From positions 1 through 16,602 of the forward strand of contig JAAAIG010000835.1 of NCBI GenBank assembly GCA_015852425.1: a stretch of 16,602 bases of DNA, written 5' to 3'. Source of the stretch: Gryganskiella cystojenkinii (Eukaryota; Mortierellomycota; Mortierellomycetes; Mortierellales; Mortierellaceae). Positions 1 through 7,900 of the stretch are shown here, piece after piece (position 1 is the stretch's first letter; each line of letters opens with the position of its first letter). The position numbers were made by a program, and so were the translations under genes. The notes below the pieces were generated by a model. That model saw nothing but the letters and a program-made list of their open reading frames with translations. It was not told the DNA's origin and ran no database searches.

Positions 1-1
1 C

Positions 2-184
2 GTCGCTAAGCAAGTCGCTGGAACTGCTGGGAGCGCAGTTCCCCTTGATACCGTCAACGCCCTCGCTGCGGGTGCCCAGGATACCGTCAACAATGTCGTT
101 AAGGCCGGCCAGGACGCTGTCGCGCAAGGAACGAAAGCTGTCACCAACACCGCTGGTACTTTTACAGGCAACCCCTCCGGGTAA
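2..184 (+). CDS. C-terminal end of an Ala/Val/Gln-rich amphipathic-repeat protein (5' truncated)
   Basis: An open frame enters from the left edge and runs 60 codons to TAA at 182-184, so only the C-terminus is visible. It is rich in Ala, Val, Gln, Asn, Thr and Gly and has no Cys or Trp. Short blocks such as AQDTVNNVV, AGQDAVAQG and TKAVTNTAG recur with roughly 11-residue spacing and would form amphipathic helices. This pattern is seen in LEA-like stress proteins and in the 11-mer regions of perilipin-type lipid-droplet proteins. Without the N-terminus neither can be assigned, and I do not recognise a specific gene. The reading frame choice is firm: the strand and frame give uninterrupted, biased coding sequence, and one other forward frame stops at once. 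The gene converges on the phosphate transporter at 966-2525. Confidence 0.6.
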   Translation, partial: VAKQVAGTAGSAVPLDTVNALAAGAQDTVNNVVKAGQDAVAQGTKAVTNTAGTFTGNPSG

Positions 185-482
185 TCAATGAGTGGGTTTC
201 CATGTGTGCCCCTTCTTCATAGAGTCCCCCTTGTTCTCCGAACTTTGCCTTTTGACCCTCACTTCCTTCTCTAGGTGCTAGACATTTCCACAATCCACAC
301 CTCTCTTAACAGCATGCCTATTACATTTTAAATAGTAATATACTTAATATCATTGTGCTTTACGTATTGAGGCGAGAAAAGCCGTTATTATGAATGAACG
401 TGTTCTTCAAGAACCCCACAAACAAAACAAAAAACAAAAAATGGGGAGAGAAAGAACAAGAAAAAGAAGATAAACGTCGTCG

Positions 483-885
483 ATGGGAAAAAGCCAACAG
501 ACATTAACTAGAAAGGGCCTAGAGTTCCAAAAGCGGATAAAAACAGTTGAGCAAACTCGCGCAAAATCCTCGTTTTGCTCGTTGACCGGTTGCTCGTTTG
601 TTGACAATATTCTTTTGCTCACTCTGATATTTTCCTCTCGGCGCAAAATGAGGACGAGTGAAAACGAGCAAAACGAGAAGGTTTGAACCGACTCACTCCC
701 ATTTTCCATTATAGTCAAAAGCGTCTCGTTTTGCAAACAAGAAAGCGAATGCGTTATTGGAACGGGCTGATAGGGTACAAGCTGAGCAAACTCAAGCCGC
801 AGAAATAAGTACGAAAAACTGCGCAACAAAGCTGCGAAAGGCAAGCTTAAAACAAAAACAAATCCTTTTCAACCACAAAACATAA
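483..885 (+). other. Weak candidate two-exon small ORF or gene remnant
   Basis: ATG at 483 opens a 67-codon frame. If a 34-base GT...TATAG segment (681-714) is removed, the frame continues in phase to TAA at 883-885, giving about 122 residues. The second part, from 715, reads like genuine protein: a charged, Ala/Gln-rich helix containing ANALLERADRVQAEQ, then a Lys-rich tail. The first part contains GLEFQKRIKTVEQTRAK, which faintly echoes the second. Against a real gene: 34 bases is very short for an intron, the section around 575-650 is low-information, and the area overlaps the probable 3' UTR of the transporter. It could be a decayed fragment, for example of a transposon-encoded tail. I do not recognise it. 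Confidence 0.18.
569..677. repeat. Perfect 15-bp inverted repeat with nested short repeats
   Basis: CTCGTTTTGCTCGTT at 569-583 is the exact reverse complement of 663-677, with a 79-base spacer. The word GCGCAAAAT also occurs twice in direct orientation, at 559-567 and 641-649, and TCTCGTTTTGC recurs at about 722-732. The arms could form a hairpin or mark the ends of a very small non-autonomous element, but no target-site duplication was identified. Confidence 0.5.
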
Positions 886-898
886 ACATTAAAATTAC

Positions 899-904
899 TT
901 TATT
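899..904 (-). terminator. Candidate poly(A) signal of the phosphate transporter
   Basis: TTTATT on the + strand reads AATAAA on the minus strand, about 62 bases downstream of the transporter stop codon at 966-968. This is a canonical hexamer at a typical fungal distance. The exact cleavage site cannot be seen. Confidence 0.5.
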
Positions 905-965
905 ATGTTCTAGCAAGCTGTGGGGCGTTGCTGCTATATAGGTTACATAGGTCACATATAGTTTC

Positions 966-2525
966 TTACTTCGTTTCCTCATTCTCTCGATAGAAGGTAG
1001 ATCCACCGATTTCGTCCTCGTTCGACAACTCCTCCAGAGTCTTGCCCTTGGTCTCTGGAATCAAGAACGTGACCAAAAAGCCAACAAACATGAACAACGC
1101 AAAGATCTCCAACAACTGGGGGATCCAAGCATTGGAGCCACCACGATCCTTTAACCAAGAGAATCCAACCTGGGCGATAATGGCACCCAACTTGCCCGAA
1201 CCAGCAGCAATACCGTGACCAGTCGAGCGGTAACGGGTAGGAAACACCTCACCGGGTATAATGAACGTGGTTGCGTTTGGACCAAAGTTCTGGAAGAACT
1301 GAGTCGCGGCAAAGAGGAAAATAAACAACGCGACCGAGTAATTACGGATCTGGTGGTACGCAAAACCGAGGACACAGAACAGAACGCATGACATGAAGAA
1401 TCCGAGCAGTTGAATCTTGATACGTCCTAACCGCTCGACTGTGAAGACCGTGACCCAGTAACCAGGGACCGTGCCCAGGAGCACGATAATGATCTGACCG
1501 ACTGCAGCGTTCCAACAAGTCGCCCAGTTGTTGCCCTGGACGCTCGAAAATTTGATCGAAGACAGAATAAACGAGTTGTTCAGACCTATACCGTAAAAGG
1601 CAACATCAAGGCAGAACCAGGCGACCGAGGTACCAAACAAAACCTTGAAGTTTTGCCACTTTGAGAAGTAAGAGCAGAAGTCGGAGAAGGAACCCTTGAC
1701 GATCGCAGGATTCGAGACCGCACGCTCTTGATCCTGTTCGGACTGTAGGTGGTTCCGGTTCTCCAAGACATTCGAGACATCACGTTCAGCCTTGTTGATG
1801 TTGTTCTCAATATCGAGGACGTAACGAGGGGTCTCTGGGATGGTCAGACGGAAGTAGACGGCAACAAGGGCAGGCAAGCATCCGAAGCCGACCAGAATAC
1901 GCCAGACATAGTCCAAAGCACCGGCATCAGCCAAGATAGCTTCCTTGAACGCAGCGAGAAGGATAACAGCGACGATACCGGTAGTGAGATAACCGAACCC
2001 TTGCATGGCAAAGACGGCAGCCATCATGGCACCACGGCGGTCTGTGGTTGCAAATTCGGAAGTGATGACAGCTGACAAGGGGTAGTCACCACCGATACCA
2101 ATACCGACAATGACACGCCAGATGATCAAGGCAGCTGGGAGCGACAAGTGGGTGCCCACGCCGGAGAGGGCTTGACCAAGGGTCGCGACAATGATGATCA
2201 TGAGCTCAATACCATACATGCGCTTGCGTCCGAGACGATCGGCCAAATAACCGAATCCGATCTGACCGATAAATGTACCGACCGAAGCCGAGGCCTTAAT
2301 GCCGAGATCGAGATCCGCAGGTAAGGTACCACCGTAGTAGATCATACCCAACATAGGCGTGACCAAGGATATACTAAAGAGATCATAAGCATCTGTAAAG
2401 AAACCGACACCGGCGACTAAGCAAGCGCGGATATGGAACCAGCCAAACTCGGCATTGTCGATCTTGGCCAGGGCCTCACGGCGACGCTCGCTGAGCTGCT
2501 GAGCAGTCATTTGATTGGAGGACAT
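966..2525 (-). CDS. PHO84: High-affinity inorganic phosphate:H+ symporter (PHO84/PHT1 family, MFS)
   Basis: This 519-residue plasma-membrane transporter imports inorganic phosphate with protons (major facilitator superfamily, PHS family). The length matches fungal/plant PHT1 proteins (about 520-560); no SPX domain is present. About twelve hydrophobic segments lie on either side of a charged central loop (residues about 238-280). Visible motifs: GFFTDAYDLF (41-50) with Asp45 and Asp48; the MFS loop DRLGRKRMYG (96-105); the PHT1 signature GGDYPLSAVITSE (145-157) with Tyr148; Gln175; the Trp303-x3-Asp307-x3-Tyr311 array; Asn417; and the C-terminal PETKGKTLEEL. From memory of the Piriformospora PiPT structure, Tyr, Gln, Trp, Asp, Tyr and Asn at equivalent places line the phosphate site, and all appear retained. 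It is a single exon. The ATG at 2523-2525 precedes a normal cytosolic N-terminus, and upstream sequence is non-coding. It is divergent from the secreted-protein gene at 4064. Confidence 0.95.
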   Translation of the reverse strand: MSSNQMTAQQLSERRREALAKIDNAEFGWFHIRACLVAGVGFFTDAYDLFSISLVTPMLGMIYYGGTLPADLDLGIKASASVGTFIGQIGFGYLADRLGRKRMYGIELMIIIVATLGQALSGVGTHLSLPAALIIWRVIVGIGIGGDYPLSAVITSEFATTDRRGAMMAAVFAMQGFGYLTTGIVAVILLAAFKEAILADAGALDYVWRILVGFGCLPALVAVYFRLTIPETPRYVLDIENNINKAERDVSNVLENRNHLQSEQDQERAVSNPAIVKGSFSDFCSYFSKWQNFKVLFGTSVAWFCLDVAFYGIGLNNSFILSSIKFSSVQGNNWATCWNAAVGQIIIVLLGTVPGYWVTVFTVERLGRIKIQLLGFFMSCVLFCVLGFAYHQIRNYSVALFIFLFAATQFFQNFGPNATTFIIPGEVFPTRYRSTGHGIAAGSGKLGAIIAQVGFSWLKDRGGSNAWIPQLLEIFALFMFVGFLVTFLIPETKGKTLEELSNEDEIGGSTFYRENEETK

Positions 2526-2717
2526 GAGAACGACTGCAGGATGGGGGAAGAAATAAAAATCAGGACTATAAAGGTCGCACGGAAGGATAGAACCTAAAGT
2601 TGATTAACGGAAAAGACAGGTCGAAGAGGAATGCGGAGGGAGAGTGTTGATCGAAATAAGCTGAGGAATCAGAGAAAGAAAAAAAGGAATAGGGAACCAT
2701 ACCAAGCATTGGTATGG

Positions 2718-2733
2718 CTTTTATACCCATTGG
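2718..2733 (-). promoter_or_regulatory. TATA box with adjacent CCAAT, phosphate transporter promoter
   Basis: On the minus strand the sequence reads CCAAT (2733-2729), then TATAAAAG (2725-2718). The TATA box lies about 193 bases upstream of the transporter ATG, so initiation near 2690 would give a leader of about 165 bases. CCAAT this close to TATA is unusual for an NF-Y/HAP site and may be coincidental; the TATA box is the stronger call. Confidence 0.55.
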
Positions 2734-3023
2734 GGATCTCGCATAGCCCACCTTTGTTGGAAATTTGAGGTTCAGGAACAGCTATCGGAAGAGTTTTTCT
2801 TCGCCCTGTCATCAAGGTTGACAGAAAAAAATTGTGTGTTTCGACCATAATGGTGCCCGACGAGGATATGGGTTGATTAAGCCAAGTATTAACAACAGCA
2901 TGACCCATGGTTTGTTAATTTTTATTCTTTGTTTTCCTGCGGGCGGGAGCGGCGCGTGTTCCTTGTTTGGTTTCTGTCCCTTTTCTCGTGCTCCCATTGA
3001 TAGACCGAATGGGGAAGGTTTGT

Positions 3024-3171
3024 CCACGTTCCTTAAATTTTGAAGGTGCCTGGTCCAAGTGATTTCTCTTTAAGAGCGAAAATTTTCGATGATCGACTGC
3101 AGGGTGGCGATGCAAAATTAAACAAAGAAAATTGATCGGGTAACAACCAAACCAGGGATGGTGGAACGTGG
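3024..3171. promoter_or_regulatory. Inverted pair of CACGTT (Pho4-type) sites
   Basis: CCACGTTCC at 3024-3032 and its exact reverse complement GGAACGTGG at 3163-3171 sit 500-645 bases upstream of the phosphate transporter start. In yeast, CACGTT is the weaker of two core sites bound by the phosphate-starvation bHLH factor Pho4 (the other is CACGTG). A third copy, in minus orientation, lies at 3601-3606. Roughly one CACGTT on either strand is expected by chance in 1.5 kb, so the excess is modest; the identical 9-base arms and the gene context strengthen it. Confidence 0.35.
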
Positions 3172-3959
3172 AGAACATGATAGGACATGGTTCGTGCGTT
3201 ACAATAGCACAACAAGCGAATTTCTCCGTTATTTGAGCCTGTTGGAACCCAATGAAAACGCGGCGTTGGTTTTCGTCGTCACCTAGAAAGCTTGTGGCCT
3301 CCCACTTTATCCCTTCGCAACCAATGGACTATTTTGGGAGGCAGGAGGGTCTTCTCTTCGACTTTCAAGGAAGCACTATTGCTTCTATCCCGTGTGGCAG
3401 TGAGCTTTTTTCTACAACCTGCCAAAGAATCGAGAAAAGGGACCTTCAAGCTAATCAAAAAGCATCTTCAATGGTTCATCCCTACATGAACAACCAAAAA
3501 AAGACAGGAAGAGTAATTGGTGGCGTCATAATAAGCCCAGAGAATCCTCCATCTTCTATCGTACCTCAAGACCCGGAGAACATGAGAGCGGCAAACACGA
3601 AACGTGAGCATCCCACCTTCATCAGTCACATAGTTCCTTCTTTTGTTCGTTCCTGACATGTCCCTTGCTTTATTGTGCTGTTCTTTTCGTGCCCAAAACG
3701 GAGACAGGAGACAAATGAACCATCACCTTCTTTCTCTGCAGTAGGAGGGCCTCCTTGTTCTCGCGTGTCTGCTGTTTGTGAGGAGACTTCTCAATCCATC
3801 CTAATCTATTGTCACCTTCAGGAGAGCAAAAAATGCTTCAGTTTTCTTTCTATATTTCTTTAATATGCGTCACTGTAGGACAACCAATAATGAATACCGT
3901 TAAGCACCTAGAGCTTACTACGAACCAAATAGCAATGTAATTTTTTTTTTCGTTCACGA

Positions 3960-3968
3960 TATATAAAG
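3960..3968 (+). promoter_or_regulatory. TATA box of the secreted-protein gene
   Basis: TATATAAAG follows a T-rich tract (3941-3950) and lies about 96 bases upstream of the ATG chosen at 4064. Initiation 25-40 bases downstream would fall around 3990-4005, which leaves the ATG at 3995 with almost no leader and favours the ATG at 4064. Confidence 0.6.
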
Positions 3969-4063
3969 GCATGAGAAAACCTTGACCAAAAAAAATGCAA
4001 CCTCTCTCTACTCCTCCTCCACCACATCATCTTTTTTTAAAAAAAAGGCCACAACAATTAAAA

Positions 4064-4660
4064 ATGATCCGCATCACTAATATTTTGGCCTTCACCGCCG
4101 TCATCCTTTTGGCTTCTTCCTCAGTTCAAGCACAAGACGTCCCAGGATCAGTCCCTGCGGGACCGACCACGTCCTGTATCATCGCCACACCAATGGCTCC
4201 GCTTCATCAAGGAAAACCTTACAAACTCCTCCTCTCTGGCTGTTCCGGTTTTGGAGAAATCAAGTTGCGTTATGGAAACCCTCTCGATCTCGAAGCCGAC
4301 AAAACTCCTGTCTGTCCACGGATGGATCTTTCCGGTGCCAGCGGTTCCTGCACGTTTGTCCCGACGCGATCCGGGCCCGGTTTCCTTTTCTCAACCATCG
4401 ACGGGTCGAATGTTGAATCTTTCAGTGGTGACTTTGTGGTTTTGGAATCGGCAGAGTCCAAGATGATCAAGGTCCAGGCACAAAACTGGAATAGGCAATC
4501 TATGCAACCCCAAGTTCAAGAAAAGAAAATGCATAACGGTAGTGGCAAGCCAGCGATCATGTCGATGAGGAAAGGATCCCAGTCCGGCCAGAAACAGGTC
4601 ATGCGACGCAAGAGATCTCTTTACGACATGACCGGCTTAGTGTACCCTTCAAGGGCATAG
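4064..4660 (+). CDS. Small secreted four-cysteine protein with C-terminal Kex2-like site
   Basis: This 198-residue protein has a clear signal peptide: MIRI, a hydrophobic core (ILAFTAVILLASSS) and a likely cleavage after VQA at residue 23. The mature part has four cysteines (38, 60, 84, 96), which could form two disulfides, and a beta-rich N-terminal half whose KPYKLLLSGC...KLRYG pattern resembles small Ig-like cell-wall domains such as those of Kre9/Knh1-type proteins; that resemblance is tentative. One N-glycosylation sequon (NGS, 158-160) is present. The last third is basic, Gln/Met-rich and probably disordered, and contains RRKR (181-184), a Kex2-type site that would release the final 14 residues. 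An in-frame ATG at 3995 would add 23 residues and mask the signal peptide; it lies close to the predicted transcription start, so the start at 4064 is preferred. No GPI signal or intron is seen. The protein is unrecognised and probably lineage-specific, acting in the wall or outside the cell. Confidence 0.8.
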   Translation: MIRITNILAFTAVILLASSSVQAQDVPGSVPAGPTTSCIIATPMAPLHQGKPYKLLLSGCSGFGEIKLRYGNPLDLEADKTPVCPRMDLSGASGSCTFVPTRSGPGFLFSTIDGSNVESFSGDFVVLESAESKMIKVQAQNWNRQSMQPQVQEKKMHNGSGKPAIMSMRKGSQSGQKQVMRRKRSLYDMTGLVYPSRA

Positions 4661-4758
4661 AGAATTTCTTCATATATAACGCCTTTTCACCGAGTTCACA
4701 TAGAAAACACACTCATATTCGAGCCTTCACAGAGCGTAAATTCATAATCATTTCATTA

Positions 4759-4768
4759 TTTATTTATT
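4759..4768 (-). terminator. Overlapping poly(A) signals of the large regulator gene
   Basis: TTTATTTATT on the + strand gives two overlapping AATAAA hexamers on the minus strand, about 135-140 bases downstream of the stop codon at 4901-4903. The region 4661-4900 is the shared 3' flank of two convergent genes; nothing else was recognised there, and no canonical AATAAA for the rightward gene was found. Confidence 0.45.
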
Positions 4769-4900
4769 TTTCGTACAGCAAATTGTCCAAGCCTCAATGA
4801 GAGCAAAAAACCTTGGAAAGACGGCGTATCAAAAAAATCCAGTGTTTTTACTCAGAGAGGAAATACGGTACTGTGTATTGAAATACAAAGGAAGAAACTA

Positions 4901-7900
4901 TCAATCGTCGTCGACTAGCTCATCTTGTTCCATCTCCATCTCGACATCTTCTTGTGGCTGGAACGGCTGATACATCGGCTGTTGCACCTTGTGCTGCTGT
5001 TGTTTTTGCGGCTGCAGTTGATCCTCGTGGTCTCCAAGAGCAATACGACTAACGCCGGCAGCGTTCACATCCTCATCATCATCTCTTCGAAGACCTTCTG
5101 GACGATAACTCTCAAGATCCTCATCCTCCTCGATCTTCTCCTCCTTGCAATCCTCATCATCGTCATCGTCCTCATAATCGTTCGCAGTCGTGGCAGCCAA
5201 GGAGGACAACGAGTTCATGGAGGAAGAGCAGCCCATGGTCGTAGTAGAGGAAGTTGCCCCATGGATATGACCAGTCTTCAAACCCAGCCCATGGTGACCA
5301 CCAATGCCACGACCTCCAAAAGTGATTTCTTCATGGATCTCTTGGTCGTCATCAAGCTCATCTACGAGCTCTTCTTGGTCGTCACCCTCAGGCTCCTGCT
5401 TGGGCACCACAGTCACTTCCTTGTCTTGTTGTTGCTGCTGTGACTCGTTGTTCTCAACGTTCAGACCTTTGGGTCTCAACATCAATCCAAAGTCCTCAGA
5501 GCGGAAGGAAGCAATCACATTTGGAGGTATCAAAATTCTCCAGCCTGCTGTTTCAACTCGTGTGAAAAGCGAGTAATCCACCCCGAGTTCCTTCTGGTCC
5601 TCAACTTTAACATATGACGAAGCCTGGGCAACCTTCAGAGCCTCGATGGCTGGACTGGGCATGGAAGATGGTGTCGTCGATAGACCGAGGCCGATATCCT
5701 TCTTATTGAGGTAATCGACACCAAAGATCTGGATCCCAGAGCTCGAAGCAGACAACGAAGATGAAGCAGGCAAAGTCAAGGTGCTGACGTCACTTGTGGC
5801 AGCGTTGGCTGCTGCTGCTAGAGCAGCGACGGCGGCCTCGGCCATAGTCGAGGTACCCTTGTTCGACTCGTCTGAGTTACGACGACTTGGTGAGGCATCC
5901 GAATCATCCGAGCGTCTCTTTTTGGAAGCAGCACCGCCCTCGATGTCCATGCTATCATAAGGAGACGCAGATAGCCTGGTTGTGAACACAGGAGAAGACG
6001 ATCCTGTTGCTTGGTGCAAGGGTGTGCGCTTCAAGTTGGGTTGAGAGGCCGCTTTGTGAACCATCTTGTGGTTATTTGCGGTGTTCGATCCATAGGACTG
6101 CATAAACGAGGGCTGGGTGATCTCAATCACCAACTTGGAAGTCTGCTCCAAACGCATGCTCATGGCCTCGGACGAATCCAGAGCATGTTGACTCGAAGGT
6201 ATGGGAGGCAGTTCATGCGTCATCGACGGGCTATGACTGGTGTTGGGGAAGCAGGTCAACTTGATTGCACTCTTGCCAGGCATGGCCCTGTCCAAATTTG
6301 AAGAAGATTCCATGGGTGCGATGGGTCGATACGACCGTTGGCTGTTGCTGGAGTTGTATTGTTGCTGGTGCTCGCTGCGGGTCATGTATAGGTTCTGATG
6401 GGAACTGGCCCGGCTTAAGGCATGACCGATACTCTTGCGTTTGGCTCCGTTGCTCGTTCTGATGACAGGACCTATAAGAGAATAAAAGGGGAGTGGCCGT
6501 ATAGTAATGTTTAGTCTCAAAGAACCAAGTATCGATTGCACTCTTCTCATTTATCGGTAGTACTTACGGCCATCGGAGTCCATCTCTTGGTACTCTGGAG
6601 ACATCTCTCGGTTGCTGTCACCTTGCTCAGAGTCATACTGATCACGGTCATCAATGCGATTGGACGAGGACTGGTAGTAGAGACTGGAGGATGATCCCTG
6701 GTGACGTACGCCGGGTCTGGATGAGCCACCACCCTGAGGCAGCGAGTGCGAGTAACGCATAGGCTCTGATTGCGCCAAAGCTGGGTGACCACCATGACTG
6801 ATCCAAGGAGAGGAGACTTGAGAAGAAGCACCAGATCCACCACCCTGTTGTTGCTGGAGATGGGAAGCCTGCGAATAACGCGTTGGCGGTGTCATCGGTT
6901 GACGGGAGGGTTCATCATATGGATCCAGTGGGTCCAAGGGATGTTGTGGGGAAGTATCCCCTCGAAATGACTGATGACGGCCCTGAGAAAAGTTGCTCTG
7001 ACCATGATGAGGAAGAGATGGGGGTGCAGGTTGAATAGCCCTCAACTTTTGATTCGGTCGGGATGAAGAGCCCGACCCTGGCGCCAAAAGTGTGCTGGCA
7101 TTCAGCCGTTCGTATTTTTCACGGTGCATCTGTGGATATTCCTCTGCTTCGCTTGCCCTGCGATCGTAAGGATGTGAGAGCGGCGAAGGCATGGGAGGAA
7201 GACCCGAGGATGAGGACGTGGACATGTAGCCACCATAGCCCGTATGGGGTTGACTCATGCGACGCTGGAAATAGCCGGGACCCTCTTCAAATCGACCTGC
7301 ACCTGCCAGAGAGCGAAAGGGAGGTGTACCCATGGACCCATGCAGTTGCGACTGATGATGATGAGCAATCTCGCGACCTGGGGAGGATCGTGGAGAGGAC
7401 GACAATGCAGGAGAATGAGCCTCGTTACCGGAAACGAGGAGAACCTTTTGAGAACTTGGAATGGGCGACGACATGGACATGGATGATGACGACGATGACT
7501 GTTGTTGCAGCGAAGATGCATAAGTTGAAGAAGATCGTCGGTCGGTCGGAGCTCCAAGTTGTTGACCGGATTCACGACGACTGACTTGTCTCTGCAACTG
7601 CTGGCGTTGTTGTTGTTGCTGCTGTTGTTGCAGAGCTTGTGATGGGTATCCGTTACTACCACGGTGATCGCGCTGCTCTCGTTGGTACTCTTGTTGTTCG
7701 AGGTATTGTTGGTGGCGTTGTTGACCAATATTCGGGTGCGAGTGAGAGTGATGAAGCTTCTGTCGACCGGAAGATGACGGAGGTGGTCCCTGCTGTGGGT
7801 GATGAAGGCCGGTAGGAGTGACTGATCTAGCTTGTGTACCATAACCAGGACGTTGTTGACGGTGCAATCGAGTATCCTCTCCATCCAAAGGGGGTGTCCC

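Larger units (their letters stand above)
185..965. other. Convergent intergenic region (3' flanks of two genes)
   Basis: This stretch lies between two converging genes. It begins with an AT-rich 3' flank (about 320-360) that has no canonical AATAAA on the + strand. The middle (about 480-890) carries repeated CTCGTTTTGC/GAGCAAAACGAG words and a weak candidate coding remnant, described separately. The right end holds the likely poly(A) signal of the leftward transporter. No tRNA or rRNA was recognised. Confidence 0.6.
2526..3959. other. Divergent intergenic/promoter region
   Basis: About 1.4 kb separates the leftward phosphate transporter from the TATA box of the rightward secreted-protein gene. 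It holds the transporter leader (2526 to about 2690), its TATA box, and CACGTT-type sites listed separately. A 134-codon frame at 3252-3656 has no recognisable domain or coding bias and was not accepted. No RNA gene or transposon was recognised. Confidence 0.6.

Noticed and set aside
407..844. 145-codon minus-strand frame
   Set aside because: Phe/Leu/Cys-rich because it is antisense to A-rich, GAGCAAAACGAG-rich DNA; no recognisable domain.
3252..3656. 134-codon forward frame between the transporter and the secreted-protein gene
   Set aside because: There is no domain, membrane pattern or coding bias. It lies in the promoter region and overlaps equally open frames on both strands.
4925..5443. 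172-codon forward frame rich in Leu/Ile
   Set aside because: It is antisense to the acidic GAN-codon tail of the large regulator; reversed Asp/Glu codons yield Leu/Ile/Val artefacts that mimic membrane segments.
7255..7884. 209-codon minus-strand frame inside exon 2 of the regulator
   Set aside because: It is a frame-shifted reading of CAG/CAA-rich sequence; the main frame runs through with clean splice junctions at both ends.
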